A DNA stretch of 64,000 nt from Pectobacterium punjabense (GTDB taxonomy: Bacteria > Pseudomonadota > Gammaproteobacteria > Enterobacterales > Enterobacteriaceae): NCBI RefSeq assembly GCF_012427845.1, contig NZ_CP038498.1:1-64000 (forward strand), read 5' to 3'. Positions 1 to 11,841 of this stretch are shown here, piece after piece. A model generated the notes under the pieces. That model searched no databases. It was not told the DNA's origin and saw nothing but the letters and a program-made list of their open reading frames with translations. Position 1 is the stretch's first letter; each line of letters starts with the position of its first letter. The translations under genes were made by a program, and so were the position numbers.

Positions 1-1398
1 GTGTCACTTTCGCTTTGGCAGCAGTGTCTTGCCCGTTTGCAGGATGAGTTACCTGCCACAGAATTCAGTATGTGGATACGCCCGTTGCAGGCGGAGCTGA
101 GTGATAACACTCTGGCGCTCTACGCCCCCAATCGCTTTGTGCTGGATTGGGTTCGTGATAAATACCTAAATAATATCAATGTCCTGTTGAATGATTTTTG
201 CGGGATGGATGCTCCTTTACTGCGTTTTGAAGTGGGCAGTAAGCCGCTGGTTCAGGCCTTAAGCCAGCCAGCGCAGTCGCACCACAATCCTGTCAGCGTT
301 GCGCGGCAACAGCCTGTACGCGCGGCACCGGTACGACCAAGTTGGGATAACTCGCCGGTACAGGCAGAGCATACCTACCGTTCCAATGTGAACCCGAAAC
401 ATACGTTTGATAACTTCGTTGAAGGTAAATCAAACCAGCTAGCACGCGCAGCGGCACGTCAGGTGGCTGACAACCCCGGCGGCGCGTATAACCCGCTGTT
501 CCTTTATGGCGGCACGGGCTTGGGTAAAACGCACCTGTTGCACGCGGTGGGGAACGGCATCATTGCCCGCAAACCCAACGCGAAGGTGGTTTACATGCAC
601 TCCGAGCGTTTTGTGCAGGATATGGTAAAAGCGTTACAGAACAATGCGATTGAAGAGTTCAAACGCTACTATCGCTCTGTTGACGCGTTGCTGATCGATG
701 ATATTCAATTCTTTGCTAATAAAGAGCGCTCGCAGGAAGAGTTCTTTCATACCTTCAACGCGCTGCTGGAAGGCAACCAACAAATCATTCTGACGTCTGA
801 CCGCTACCCGAAAGAGATCAACGGCGTGGAAGACCGTCTGAAATCCCGCTTCGGTTGGGGGTTAACGGTTGCGATTGAACCGCCAGAGCTGGAAACCCGT
901 GTGGCGATTCTGATGAAAAAGGCTGATGAAAACGACATCCGTCTGCCTGGTGAAGTGGCGTTCTTTATTGCCAAACGTCTGCGTTCTAACGTGCGTGAGC
1001 TGGAAGGCGCACTGAACCGTGTTATCGCGAATGCCAATTTTACTGGCCGCTCGATTACCATTGATTTTGTGCGTGAGGCGCTGCGCGATCTGCTGGCGTT
1101 GCAGGAAAAACTGGTTACTATCGACAATATTCAAAAGACTGTGGCGGAATACTATAAAATCAAAGTAGCCGACCTGCTGTCTAAACGTCGTTCCCGCTCG
1201 GTGGCGCGTCCGCGCCAGATGGCGATGGCGCTGGCGAAAGAACTGACGAATCACAGCCTGCCGGAAATCGGCGATGCTTTTGGCGGGCGCGATCATACGA
1301 CGGTGTTGCATGCCTGCCGCAAGATTGAGCAGTTGCGTGAAGAAAGCCACGACATCAAAGAAGATTTTTCCAATTTAATCAGAACATTATCTTCATAA
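1..1398 (+). CDS. dnaA: Chromosomal replication initiator DnaA
   Basis: DnaA (465 aa, GTG start at base 1) binds DnaA boxes at oriC, melts the origin and loads the replicative helicase. The sequence shows the N-terminal DnaB-interaction domain (about 1-85), a variable linker, an AAA+ ATPase with Walker A GGTGLGKT at residues 170-177 and Walker B LLIDDIQF near 233, and a C-terminal DNA-binding domain with the DnaA signature [14 protein letters not shown]. Length matches the enterobacterial protein. dnaN follows after four bases, so the two are co-transcribed. The promoter and any autoregulatory DnaA boxes lie before the window and cannot be seen. Confidence 0.99.
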   Translation: MSLSLWQQCLARLQDELPATEFSMWIRPLQAELSDNTLALYAPNRFVLDWVRDKYLNNINVLLNDFCGMDAPLLRFEVGSKPLVQALSQPAQSHHNPVSVARQQPVRAAPVRPSWDNSPVQAEHTYRSNVNPKHTFDNFVEGKSNQLARAAARQVADNPGGAYNPLFLYGGTGLGKTHLLHAVGNGIIARKPNAKVVYMHSERFVQDMVKALQNNAIEEFKRYYRSVDALLIDDIQFFANKERSQEEFFHTFNALLEGNQQIILTSDRYPKEINGVEDRLKSRFGWGLTVAIEPPELETRVAILMKKADENDIRLPGEVAFFIAKRLRSNVRELEGALNRVIANANFTGRSITIDFVREALRDLLALQEKLVTIDNIQKTVAEYYKIKVADLLSKRRSRSVARPRQMAMALAKELTNHSLPEIGDAFGGRDHTTVLHACRKIEQLREESHDIKEDFSNLIRTLSS

Positions 1399-1402
1399 CA
1401 CT

Positions 1403-2503
1403 ATGAAATTTATTGTTGAACGCGAACGTCTGTTAAAGCCATTACAACAGGTCAGCAGCCCGCTGGGCGGTCGGCCGACTTTACCGATCCTGGGCAATCT
1501 GCTGATTCAGGTGACGGAAGGCGCGCTGTCGTTGACCGGTACCGATCTGGAAATGGAAATGGTGGCGAAAGTGGCGCTGACGCAGCCGCATGAGCCGGGT
1601 GCCACGACCGTTCCTGCCCGTAAACTGTTTGATATTTGCCGGGGTCTGCCGGAAGGCGCAGAAATTACCATCATGCTGGATGGCGATCGCATGCTGGTGC
1701 GTTCTGGCCGCAGCCGTTTCTCGCTGTCCACGCTGCCCGCAGCGGATTTCCCTAATCTGGACGACTGGCAGAGCGAGGTTGAATTTTCTCTGCCACAGGC
1801 GACGATGAAGCGGTTGATCGAAGCGACGCAGTTTTCGATGGCGCATCAGGACGTGCGTTATTACCTCAACGGCATGCTGTTTGAAACCGAAGGCGAAGAG
1901 CTGCGCACGGTCGCGACTGATGGCCACCGTTTGGCCGTTTGTTCGATGCCGGTTGGGCAATCTTTACCGTCACATTCGGTGATCGTGCCGCGTAAAGGCG
2001 TGATGGAGCTGGTGCGCTTGCTGGATGGTGGGGATACGCCGCTGCAACTGCAAATTGGCAGTAACAACATTCGCGCGCATGTCGGCGACTTTATTTTCAC
2101 GTCGAAGTTGGTAGACGGTCGTTTCCCTGATTATCGCCGCGTGTTGCCGAAGAACCCGGATAAAACGCTGGAAGCCAGCTGCGACTTGCTCAAGCAGGCT
2201 TTCTCTCGTGCAGCGATTTTGTCGAATGAAAAATTCCGCGGCGTTCGCCTGCATCTGATTCAGAATCAGCTCAAAATTACCGCTAACAACCCAGAGCAGG
2301 AAGAAGCGGAAGAGATTCTGGATGTGCAGTACGACGGCACCGAGATGGAAATTGGTTTTAACGTCAGCTACGTACTGGATGTGCTTAATGCGCTGAAGTG
2401 CGAAGGGGTGCGTTTGCTACTGACCGACTCCGTATCCAGTGTGCAGATCGAAGATAGCGCCAGCCGGGCGGCGGCCTATGTCGTCATGCCAATGCGGTTG
2501 TAG
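1403..2503 (+). CDS. dnaN: DNA polymerase III beta subunit (sliding clamp)
   Basis: The beta clamp (366 aa) is a ring-shaped homodimer that tethers DNA polymerase III and other enzymes to DNA. The start MKFIVERERLLKPL, the three tandem clamp folds expected of this length and the C-terminal VVMPMRL are typical of enterobacterial DnaN. It lies four bases after dnaA and 49 bases before recF, in the conserved dnaA-dnaN-recF-gyrB order. The only notable intergenic structure is a small hairpin just after its stop codon. Confidence 0.99.
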   Translation: MKFIVERERLLKPLQQVSSPLGGRPTLPILGNLLIQVTEGALSLTGTDLEMEMVAKVALTQPHEPGATTVPARKLFDICRGLPEGAEITIMLDGDRMLVRSGRSRFSLSTLPAADFPNLDDWQSEVEFSLPQATMKRLIEATQFSMAHQDVRYYLNGMLFETEGEELRTVATDGHRLAVCSMPVGQSLPSHSVIVPRKGVMELVRLLDGGDTPLQLQIGSNNIRAHVGDFIFTSKLVDGRFPDYRRVLPKNPDKTLEASCDLLKQAFSRAAILSNEKFRGVRLHLIQNQLKITANNPEQEEAEEILDVQYDGTEMEIGFNVSYVLDVLNALKCEGVRLLLTDSVSSVQIEDSASRAAAYVVMPMRL

Positions 2504-2510
2504 AATTATC

Positions 2511-2531
2511 GGGCAAGTTTACTTGCCCTTT
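2511..2531 (+). terminator. Intercistronic hairpin between dnaN and recF
   Basis: GGGCAAG (2511-2517) pairs with CTTGCCC (2522-2528) around a four-base loop, and three T residues follow. The short T run suggests partial attenuation or an RNA-processing hairpin that lowers recF expression relative to dnaN, not a full stop. This role is inferred. Confidence 0.5.
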
Positions 2532-2552
2532 CATCATTAAGATAACTGCAAC

Positions 2553-3638
2553 ATGGCCCTCACTCGTCTTCTCATTAAAGATTTCCGCAATATTGAGGCG
2601 GCCGATCTGGCGCTGGTTCCCGGCTTTAATTTTTTGGTCGGGGCCAACGGCAGCGGTAAAACCAGCGTGCTGGAAGCGATTTATACGCTAGGGCACGGGC
2701 GGGCGTTTCGTAGCATTCAGGCGGGGCGCGTGATTCGTCACGATCAGTCGGAATTTGTGCTGCATGGTCGGATTGACGGCACAGAAACAGAGCGGTCTGT
2801 CGGGTTAAGCAAAAACCGTCAGGGCGATAGCAAGGTGCGGATTGACGGCAGCGACGGTCATAAAGTCGCTGAACTGGCGCAATTGCTGCCAATACAGTTG
2901 ATCACACCTGAAGGGTTTACCTTACTTAACGGTGGCCCGAAATTTCGGCGCGCCTTTCTCGACTGGGGCTGCTTCCATAATGAACCCGGCTTTTTCGCGG
3001 CCTGGAGCAACATGAAACGCCTGCTGCGCCAGCGAAATGCGGCGCTACGTCAGGTGAGTCACTATGGGCAGCTCAGGGCTTGGGATCAGGAACTGGTGCC
3101 ACTGGCGGAACGTATCAGCGAGTGGCGTGCGCAATACGCTAAGGCGATTGCCAATGATATCGCTGCGACCTGTACGCAATTTTTGCCTGAATTTTCTCTC
3201 GGTTTCTCTTTCCAGCGTGGCTGGGATAAAGAAAGTGAGTATGCAGAACTGCTGGAACGGCAGTTCGAGCGCGACCGTATGTTAGGTTATACGGCGCTGG
3301 GGCCGCATAAAGCCGATTTCCGTATTCGCGCCAGCGGCGTGGCGGTCGAGGATATGCTGTCCCGTGGCCAGCTCAAGCTGCTGATGTGTGCGCTGAGACT
3401 GGCTCAGGGTGAATTTCTCACCCGTCAGAATGGACTGCGCTGTCTGTATCTGATCGATGATTTTGCTTCCGAACTGGATAGTACCCGCCGCCGTTTGCTG
3501 GCAGAACGGTTAAAAGCCACTCATGCACAGGTGTTTGTCAGTGCGGTTAGCGCTGAACAGATAGAGGACATGATTGGCGAAAAGGGCAAGATGTTCCGCG
3601 TAGAACAGGGTAAAATAACGGTTCAATCACAGGACTAA
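2553..3638 (+). CDS. recF: DNA replication and repair protein RecF
   Basis: RecF (361 aa) is an SMC-like ATPase that, with RecO and RecR, helps load RecA at gapped DNA and stalled forks. Walker A GANGSGKT sits at residues 30-37, an ABC-type signature ([18 protein letters not shown] region) lies around 270-285, and Walker [12 protein letters not shown] follows near 305. The length is usual for enterobacteria. The gene is between dnaN and gyrB in the canonical order, and gyrB starts 18 bases after its stop. Confidence 0.98.
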   Translation: MALTRLLIKDFRNIEAADLALVPGFNFLVGANGSGKTSVLEAIYTLGHGRAFRSIQAGRVIRHDQSEFVLHGRIDGTETERSVGLSKNRQGDSKVRIDGSDGHKVAELAQLLPIQLITPEGFTLLNGGPKFRRAFLDWGCFHNEPGFFAAWSNMKRLLRQRNAALRQVSHYGQLRAWDQELVPLAERISEWRAQYAKAIANDIAATCTQFLPEFSLGFSFQRGWDKESEYAELLERQFERDRMLGYTALGPHKADFRIRASGVAVEDMLSRGQLKLLMCALRLAQGEFLTRQNGLRCLYLIDDFASELDSTRRRLLAERLKATHAQVFVSAVSAEQIEDMIGEKGKMFRVEQGKITVQSQD

Positions 3639-6074
<2,436 letters not shown>

Positions 6075-6101
6075 TTCGGTCTACGGTGTTATCGTTATCT
6101 G

Positions 6102-6131
6102 AGCCAGCTCCCTACGGAGCTGGCTTTTTTT
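6102..6131 (+). terminator. Rho-independent terminator of gyrB
   Basis: AGCCAGCTCC (6102-6111) pairs perfectly with GGAGCTGGCT (6116-6125) around the loop CTAC, and seven T residues end the structure. This is a classical intrinsic terminator 28 bases after the gyrB stop. Confidence 0.93.
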
Positions 6132-6180
6132 ATGGAGAGCTTCCTGCCCGCCACCCTTTGGGCCGTCGCGAGCGACGTTG

Positions 6181-6203
6181 AAAAACGTTCCCTACGTTTT
6201 TTT
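6181..6203 (-). terminator. A/T-tailed hairpin at the end of the MFS gene, possibly bidirectional
   Basis: AAAAACGT (6181-6188) pairs with ACGTTTTT (6194-6201), so both strands show a hairpin ending in T residues. It lies just beyond the stop of the minus-strand MFS gene and probably terminates it. An adjacent short palindrome, CGTCGCGAGCGACG at 6164-6177, adds structure to this gap. Confidence 0.5.
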
Positions 6204-6214
6204 ATATCTTTTTA

Positions 6215-7405
6215 TCAGGCTAATGCCCGGCGTTTGGCGCTGCGCATTTCCTGTAGCAGCGTGATGAACGCGGTGATCAGCATAAAAATAACGGCAGACC
6301 AGAAAATCGCGTGAGGGTGACCGTGGTCCAGCATCCAGCCGAACAGCACTGGCCCTGCGGCCCCGCCCAGATTAAAGCCGGTGGATACAATACCAAACAC
6401 CCGTCCTTCCGCTCCCGGTGGTGAGGCAGCGCGCACCAGCATATCCCGAGACGGAGCGATCATCCCGGAGAGGAAACCCGCAGCAGCCAGCAACGGCACT
6501 AGCGCGATGGTAGGCAAGGAATACATAGCAACGATACTGACCAGCACGGCGGTGAGAGCCAACGCCGCCGTCGCCACCAGCCCATGGCGTTTGGTTTTAT
6601 CTGCTAGTGAGCCGCCAGCCAATACGCCAAAGGCGCTGGCGAACAGGAATGCGGTAAGCGCCACGTTAGCCTGTGAAAGCGACAAATCGTAGCCTGTGAC
6701 TAACGCCGTAACCGAGAAGTTCTGGATCGATCCCGTACTCAAATTCAGCAGCAGGAACAAAATTAGCAGCGCTAAAATCGGCAACGTGAAAACCGGTGCG
6801 CGCAACTTGCCCGGTTGAGCGCTCGTAGCCGCCGCAGGTTTCACCCGGCTAGGTTCATCACGGTCTGTCATAAGTAGTGGGATCGTTAGCAAGCCGATAA
6901 CGCCAGAAACGATGAATGCGCTGTTGATGCCAGAAAAGGCGGCAACGGACAGCAAAATCCCAGGGGCAATGGCCGTGCCCAAAAAGCCGGAGAACGTATG
7001 CACCGAGAAGGCGCGACCCATGCGTTTTTCATCAATTCCGCGCGACAGTAAGGCATAGTCTGCCGGATGATAAACCGCGTTCGCCACCCCTGCGAGCCCC
7101 ATTGCGGCGACTAACCAGGTGTAGCTTTCTGAAAATCCTAGCGAAAGAAAACAGAGGCTTCCGAGTGCTAAACCTGCGGTTAACGTGCGACGTGCGCCGA
7201 TGCGGTCTACCATAAAACCAATTGGCGTCTGCACGCAGGCGGAGACTATGTTGAATACGCTGAGTGCAAACCCGAGTTCAACAAAGCTGATATCGCGTTG
7301 AGTTGATAGCAACGGAATGAGTGCAGGCAGCACCATCATATGGAGGTGACTCACCAGATGAGCGGACGAAATTTGCGCCAGTAACGGTAGTTTTATGAGT
7401 TTCAT
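6215..7405 (-). CDS. MFS drug/metabolite transporter
   Basis: This is a 12-helix major facilitator superfamily permease (396 aa) of the inner membrane, substrate unknown. The loop between helices 2 and 3 has the MFS motif-A-like GFMVDRIGARR, and a second similar motif GGSLADKTKRHG lies after the central loop, as expected for two six-helix halves. A charged central loop (TDRDEPSRVKPAA) separates them. I chose the ATG at 7405 (MKLIKLPLL) because residues before it look non-membrane and unlike family N-termini. The gene is convergent with gyrB and isolated. It resembles efflux-type MFS members, but nothing in the context fixes the substrate. Confidence 0.8.
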   Translation of the reverse strand: MKLIKLPLLAQISSAHLVSHLHMMVLPALIPLLSTQRDISFVELGFALSVFNIVSACVQTPIGFMVDRIGARRTLTAGLALGSLCFLSLGFSESYTWLVAAMGLAGVANAVYHPADYALLSRGIDEKRMGRAFSVHTFSGFLGTAIAPGILLSVAAFSGINSAFIVSGVIGLLTIPLLMTDRDEPSRVKPAAATSAQPGKLRAPVFTLPILALLILFLLLNLSTGSIQNFSVTALVTGYDLSLSQANVALTAFLFASAFGVLAGGSLADKTKRHGLVATAALALTAVLVSIVAMYSLPTIALVPLLAAAGFLSGMIAPSRDMLVRAASPPGAEGRVFGIVSTGFNLGGAAGPVLFGWMLDHGHPHAIFWSAVIFMLITAFITLLQEMRSAKRRALA

Positions 7406-7560
7406 GTTGTTTTTGCAGCTTACAGGTCTGTAGATTTTATTATCGTGAGAGCCGGCGCAGGAACAGGGCGTCACTCCCTGGTAAATGGATCATAAGGTTA
7501 ACATATTACTTATATCATCTATGGCGAATATTGATACTGGCAGGATAGGGAGTGCGTGGA

Positions 7561-7929
7561 ATGACGATGAAATCATACTTGGGGGGATGTTTATGTGGCC
7601 AGATTCGTTTCCGGGCCACGGGTGAGCCGGGCAATCCCCATGCCTGCTCTTGTACTCATTGCCAGCAACACTCCGGTGCGCCAACGCTGCTGTGGGTTGA
7701 GTTCCCCAAAGCGGCGGTTGAGTGGGTTGGTGAAGGCGGCGAGCCCGCACGTTATCGTTCGTCTGATTACTCCAGTCGGGCTTTTTGCCCACGCTGCGGC
7801 AGTACGCTGGGGGCGATTGATGACGAACCGACCATTGCACTGACGATTGGGAATTTTGATGAGAAAAACAGCCCAGAGCTGAAGCCAACGTCACATTCGT
7901 TCGAGGATTGCTGCCCACGTTGGGAATAA
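7561..7929 (+). CDS. GFA-family (Mss4-like) zinc-fold protein
   Basis: This small protein (122 aa) has the glutathione-dependent formaldehyde-activating (GFA) fold. Family members are small metal-binding proteins, few with proven enzyme activity. The visible zinc ligands are the CLC pair near residue 12, the CSCTHC cluster near residue 32 and the CPRC pair near residue 79. An AGGGAG-like ribosome site about ten bases upstream favours ATG 7561 over the in-frame GTG at 7552; ATG 7567 is also possible. It is a monocistronic gene, convergent with the chemoreceptor gene. A role in formaldehyde handling is not established. Confidence 0.8.
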   Translation: MTMKSYLGGCLCGQIRFRATGEPGNPHACSCTHCQQHSGAPTLLWVEFPKAAVEWVGEGGEPARYRSSDYSSRAFCPRCGSTLGAIDDEPTIALTIGNFDEKNSPELKPTSHSFEDCCPRWE

Positions 7930-7955
7930 CTCACAGGCTGTTGCCAGCCTGTGAG
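7930..7955. terminator. Hairpin between convergent GFA and chemoreceptor genes
   Basis: CTCACAGGCT (7930-7939) pairs perfectly with AGCCTGTGAG (7946-7955). There is no T run on either strand, so it may be a weak or factor-assisted bidirectional terminator. Confidence 0.45.
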
Positions 7956-7981
7956 GGACTATCGGTTGTGAAATACGTTGA

Positions 7982-9985
7982 TTACGAGAGCTTGAATACC
8001 AGTACGGTTTGTGCGAGCTGTCTGGCCTGCTCTTCCAGCGACGCGGCAGCAGCAGTCGCTTCCTGTACTAGCGCGGCGTTTTGCTGGGTAACACCGTCCA
8101 TCTCGTGAACGGCCTGCGTGACCTGACTGATACCACGCGATTGTTCGTCCGATGCGGAGACGATCTCATCCATGATGTCTTTTACCGAGGTGACGGCATG
8201 CAGCATGTCCTGCATGGTTGAGCCTGCACTCTGAACCAGCGTGACGCCGCTGTCGACACGGCTGGCGGACTCCGTAATGAGTGCGGTGATATCTTTTACG
8301 GCACTGGCGCTGCGCTGCGCGAGGTTACGCACTTCGTTGGCAACAACCGCGAAACCGCGCCCTTGTTCGCCCGCTCTGGCGGCTTCTACCGCCGCGTTGA
8401 GTGCCAGAATATTGGTCTGGAATGCGATGCTGCTGATGATGCTGGTAATGTCGGCAATCTTCTTCGAACTGTCGTCGATCTCACTCATGATGTGGACAAC
8501 CTGACCGACTATCTTGTCGCCTTTCTGAGCGATGTGCGCGGCATTCTGCGCCAGTGTTGTTGCATTATGGGCGTTATCCGCATTCTGTTTCACCGTTGCC
8601 GTAATCTGTTCCATGCTGGCGGCGGTTTCTTCCAGCGCCGCGGCCTGCTGCTCGGTACGAGAAGCCAGATCGATGTTGCCTGCTGCAATCTCTGTCGCAC
8701 CATGGCTGACGGATTCACTGGTGTTAATCAACTGCTCGGCGATATCTCTCAGCTGCGCCTGCATCGCGTTCATGGCGTAGAAAATACTGCTGTCGTCCTT
8801 CGGCTGTACGGGGATGGTCTGCGTTAAATTTCCCTGCGCGACGGACAGCGCGATTTGGGCTGCCTGAACAGGTTCGCCACCGATAGGACGGGCGACCTTG
8901 CGGTTAAAGATGATGCCCAACACACCGGAAACCACCACGATACTCAGCACCATAAGCAGTAGCGCCATGTTGCGCTGCTGTGCGGTTTCCGCCATCACCA
9001 CATTGACGGGGGCGGATAGACCGAGCATCCAGGGCGTATCGGTATCGCCGATCTTGACCGGTACATACACGGTAAACGCGGGCGTGTTCAGCACGGCGTT
9101 GTCACGTTCGATCTGATAAGGCTGACCGGTGGTGACACGCTCAAGCAGCGTCGCATCGTTTTCAATTTTTTTGGTTACCCGCGCTTTTTCAGGATGAGAA
9201 ATATAGGCGCCAGTATGGGACAGTAACTGCGCGTAGCCCGTGCCTTGATAGGGTTTTATGCGGTTGGTGAGCTGTTGCAGCGTATCCAGTGAGAAATCCG
9301 CGGTGACGGAGCCGTAAAACTTATTGTTGATGATGATGGGCACGGCAATGGAGGTCAGCAGGACATCAACGCCGTTGTAAGGGTAGCTGTATGGTTCCAG
9401 AATCACTTCTTTCTGGCGCTTCTTCGGCAGCAAATAGTAATCGCCGCTGCCCGGTGTTTCATAGTCCACCAGATTATGCAGAGTAACGTTGCCTGCGGTA
9501 TCGCGGTCAACATAACGAACAAAGCGACCTTGCGGGTCTTGATCGGGCTGACCGACGTACTCCCGATCTTTGCCGTCAAACGCATCGGGCTCCCATGCCA
9601 GCGACATGGAAAGGAAATCGGGGTGACTCTTCAACGCATTTTTCAGCAGTGTTTCTGCGGTTTTCCGATCGGCGTTACCCGCTTCTTGCAGGCTGACCAC
9701 GCTTTGCACCAGGTTACGCGCCGCATGGAGTGCGACATCCAGCTTTTGCTGAATGAGGTAGCTATTGGTATATGCGGTTTGCTCAAGATACTGCTGGGCG
9801 ATGGATTTTTGCTGCTGGCCAGATTGCCAGATTAACAGGCCGATAGTGAGAATAAAACCGAGTGCGATAGTGGTGACGCCAGCGAGTAACATCAGCGTAC
9901 GTGTGCTGAGCTTTTTTTGTGGCGCGGTCGATGAAGAGTGAATCGGTAGATTGCTGTGGCGAACTGGTAACCATGTTGTAGACAT
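7982..9985 (-). CDS. Methyl-accepting chemotaxis protein with dCache-type sensor
   Basis: This is a transmembrane chemoreceptor (667 aa) that signals through CheW/CheA to the flagella. From the N-terminus: a cytoplasmic tail, TM1 at about 31-53, a periplasmic domain of roughly 280 residues typical in size and motif of double-Cache sensors ([16 protein letters not shown], the [17 protein letters not shown] region), TM2 around 340-360, a HAMP region, and a cytoplasmic coiled coil with the conserved hairpin tip ([19 protein letters not shown]). The tail ends VFKLS and lacks the NWETF-type pentapeptide that binds CheR/CheB. ATG 9985 is preceded by AGGGGA. The ligand is unknown. Confidence 0.92.
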   Translation of the reverse strand: MSTTWLPVRHSNLPIHSSSTAPQKKLSTRTLMLLAGVTTIALGFILTIGLLIWQSGQQQKSIAQQYLEQTAYTNSYLIQQKLDVALHAARNLVQSVVSLQEAGNADRKTAETLLKNALKSHPDFLSMSLAWEPDAFDGKDREYVGQPDQDPQGRFVRYVDRDTAGNVTLHNLVDYETPGSGDYYLLPKKRQKEVILEPYSYPYNGVDVLLTSIAVPIIINNKFYGSVTADFSLDTLQQLTNRIKPYQGTGYAQLLSHTGAYISHPEKARVTKKIENDATLLERVTTGQPYQIERDNAVLNTPAFTVYVPVKIGDTDTPWMLGLSAPVNVVMAETAQQRNMALLLMVLSIVVVSGVLGIIFNRKVARPIGGEPVQAAQIALSVAQGNLTQTIPVQPKDDSSIFYAMNAMQAQLRDIAEQLINTSESVSHGATEIAAGNIDLASRTEQQAAALEETAASMEQITATVKQNADNAHNATTLAQNAAHIAQKGDKIVGQVVHIMSEIDDSSKKIADITSIISSIAFQTNILALNAAVEAARAGEQGRGFAVVANEVRNLAQRSASAVKDITALITESASRVDSGVTLVQSAGSTMQDMLHAVTSVKDIMDEIVSASDEQSRGISQVTQAVHEMDGVTQQNAALVQEATAAAASLEEQARQLAQTVLVFKLS

Positions 9986-10016
9986 ATGCGTAATATCCCC
10001 TGAGATATAAGCGCTG

Positions 10017-10093
10017 ATACCCGTCATACTTCAAGCTGCATGTGCATCGTTCAAAATGCTAACGTTTTGTCCTGCAACCCGAATTATTTAGAG
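10017..10093. repeat. Short palindromic intergenic element upstream of the chemoreceptor gene
   Basis: The arm TACTTCAAGCTGCA (10027-10040) and the reverse complement of TGCAACCCGAATTA (10073-10086) agree at most positions, giving an imperfect inverted repeat around a 30-base spacer. From memory, similar ends (a CATACTTCAAG-type end and an AATAATTCG-type end) recur between genes in Pectobacterium, Serratia and Yersinia. This copy looks internally shortened. It falls in the 5' region of the chemoreceptor transcript or its promoter. Confidence 0.55.
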
Positions 10094-10179
10094 TACATAG
10101 GTGCTTTTTTCATAAAAAAATCAATTGATTGTCTTCCTGTCTGTTTTATGGTCATTCCCTTGCGTGATTCGTCATTTTT

Positions 10180-10195
10180 TGTGATGCAAATCACA
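10180..10195. promoter_or_regulatory. Consensus CRP (cAMP receptor protein) site
   Basis: TGTGATGCAAATCACA is a perfect TGTGA-N6-TCACA palindrome. It lies about 195 bases upstream of the chemoreceptor start and after the 3' end of ascG, so the chemoreceptor is the likely target. No clear flagellar sigma-28 promoter was recognised nearby. Catabolite control of the receptor is inferred. Confidence 0.65.
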
Positions 10196-10291
10196 ATTAA
10201 ATTATCGGCGAGAAACCACATCTCTTTAGGGGGTTCACGAAAACGTCATAAAGCGGCGGAAGATGATTACACCACACGCATAAGTGGGGGA

Positions 10292-11305
10292 TCAGGCCGC
10301 AGGACCTTTGCTAACGGAATCGCGGATGATTAATGTGCCTTTGAAGGCAGGTGCAGGTACGACGGTTTCCCCCTCTAGCCGACACAGCAGTTTCTCAAGG
10401 GTGTAGTTGATCATCTCGGCGACGGGCACGTGCACGGTAGTGAGGGGCGGGTAGAACCATGATGCCATTGGTAAATCATCGAACCCCAGCAGTGAAACAT
10501 CCTGCGGAATCGCGAGGCCGTGTTCACGCAGCGCTTTTGCCGCACCAATCGCCATGTCGTCATTGCTGGCAACCAGCGCACTGAAGGAGACCGCTCTTTG
10601 AAGCAGTGCTTTTGCTGCCGCATAGCCGCTGTCATGGGTCCAGTCGCCTGGCGCAATCAGCCTGTCATTATAGGGAATCTCGTTGTCCACTAACGCCTGT
10701 CGATAGCCTGCCAGCCTGCTTGTGCCGGTGGGGGAGTTTGACGATCCACAGATAAACGCGATATCACGGTGACCCTCTGCGATGAGGTAATTGACAGCAT
10801 CATGACTGTGTTGCTGGTGATCGGTGCAGATACCGTTATCACTGTGTTGATGCAGCGTGCGGTTCACGACCATGATCGGCTGTTCATGCTGTTTGATAAT
10901 ACTTTCCAACGCGTCGATAGAAAGAAAGCGCGGATAGATAATGACGGCATCGCAGCGTAAATCGAGCAGGAACTGGATCGCTTCTTGTTCTTCTTCCGCG
11001 CTGTGTTTGCCATCTGCCATGATGAGTTGACGACCATATTTTTCCGTCATGGTTGCCGTTTGGAACAATAATTCGCTGAAATAGGGGCCGCTGTACAGCG
11101 TATTGGTTACGACCAAACCAATAATTTGCGATTTGCTTGTGGCGAGCTGGCGGGCCAGTAGGTTGGGTCGATAACCAATCTCTTCAATGGCCTGGAATAC
11201 CCGATCCCGCGTGGTTTTACTGACATAATTATTCCCAGTCAGCACGCGTGATACGGTTGCCTTGGATACACCGGCTTTTTTCGCTACATCGAGCATGGTT
11301 ACCAT
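10292..11305 (-). CDS. ascG: LacI/GalR-family repressor AscG
   Basis: This is a beta-glucoside operon repressor (337 aa). It closely resembles E. coli AscG, for example in the DNA-binding segment MLDVAKKAGVSKATVSRVL and in the effector-domain runs MADGKHSAEEE and LLDLRCDAVIIYPRFLS. The N-terminal helix-turn-helix is followed by a periplasmic-binding-protein-like domain. ATG 11305 aligns with the E. coli start; an in-frame GTG at 11332 is less likely. It is divergent from the PTS IIB-IIC-IIA-bglA operon, with an AscG-type operator between them, and so is the expected regulator of that operon. Confidence 0.88.
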   Translation of the reverse strand: MVTMLDVAKKAGVSKATVSRVLTGNNYVSKTTRDRVFQAIEEIGYRPNLLARQLATSKSQIIGLVVTNTLYSGPYFSELLFQTATMTEKYGRQLIMADGKHSAEEEQEAIQFLLDLRCDAVIIYPRFLSIDALESIIKQHEQPIMVVNRTLHQHSDNGICTDHQQHSHDAVNYLIAEGHRDIAFICGSSNSPTGTSRLAGYRQALVDNEIPYNDRLIAPGDWTHDSGYAAAKALLQRAVSFSALVASNDDMAIGAAKALREHGLAIPQDVSLLGFDDLPMASWFYPPLTTVHVPVAEMINYTLEKLLCRLEGETVVPAPAFKGTLIIRDSVSKGPAA

Positions 11306-11453
11306 CGTACTTTCCCGTTCTCCTTTTTGCACCGCCCTATCTCGACATTATAGGGATATTTCCTCTTTTTTATCACCAATAGAGAGTATAGGGATAAAAA
11401 TATGCCTCGGTTGCGCTATTTATGATCGCCTTCAAAAAATAGTAAAAACAATA

Positions 11454-11467
11454 TGAAACCGGTTGCA
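11454..11467. promoter_or_regulatory. AscG operator
   Basis: TGAAACCGGTTGCA differs at one position from the palindrome TGAAACCGGTTTCA, which I know as the AscG consensus. It lies between ascG and the PTS IIB gene, 53 bases before the IIB start, where a bound repressor would block transcription of the PTS operon and probably of ascG itself. Confidence 0.75.
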
Positions 11468-11519
11468 TATTATTTTATGTCTTGCTTGAATAATAAAAAA
11501 ACGGACGATGAGGTGCAGT

Positions 11520-11825
11520 ATGAATAAGATTTTACTCTGTTGCGCAGCAGGAATGTCTACCAGCATGCTGGTACAGCGAATGGAAAAGGTCGCCGAGCAA
11601 AAAGCGATCGCTGTTGAGATAAAAGCCGTGGGTTTTGAAGAGTTTAATGAATTGATTGATGAATATGATTGTTGTCTTTTAGGGCCGCAAATCAAATATA
11701 AATTGCCTGAATTCAAGGCGATAGCCGATGAAAAAGAGAAGCCAATCGCGGTAATTAATATGGTTGATTACGGCATGATGAATGGGGAAAAAGTCCTCAA
11801 CGATGCCTTGGCGATGATTGCATAG
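11520..11825 (+). CDS. PTS lactose/cellobiose-type IIB component
   Basis: This cytoplasmic IIB protein (101 aa) carries phosphate from IIA to the incoming sugar. The P-loop-like motif CCAAGMSTS places the phosphorylated cysteine at residue 8, directly before AAGMSTS. ATG 11520 follows a GAGGTG ribosome site. It is the first gene of an operon with IIC, IIA and a 6-phospho-beta-glucosidase, so the substrate is probably cellobiose or an aromatic beta-glucoside such as arbutin or salicin. The second cluster at 30877 encodes a paralogue. Confidence 0.92.
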   Translation: MNKILLCCAAGMSTSMLVQRMEKVAEQKAIAVEIKAVGFEEFNELIDEYDCCLLGPQIKYKLPEFKAIADEKEKPIAVINMVDYGMMNGEKVLNDALAMIA

Positions 11826-11841
11826 CATAGCGGGAGGAATA

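Noticed and set aside
1..60. oriC or DnaA boxes at the window start
   Set aside because: The window begins at the dnaA start codon, so the upstream region is absent. No DnaA-box cluster was seen elsewhere.
11403..11416. A second AscG operator between ascG and the PTS operon
   Set aside because: Only one half-site (CGGTTGCG) is recognisable and the other half does not fit.
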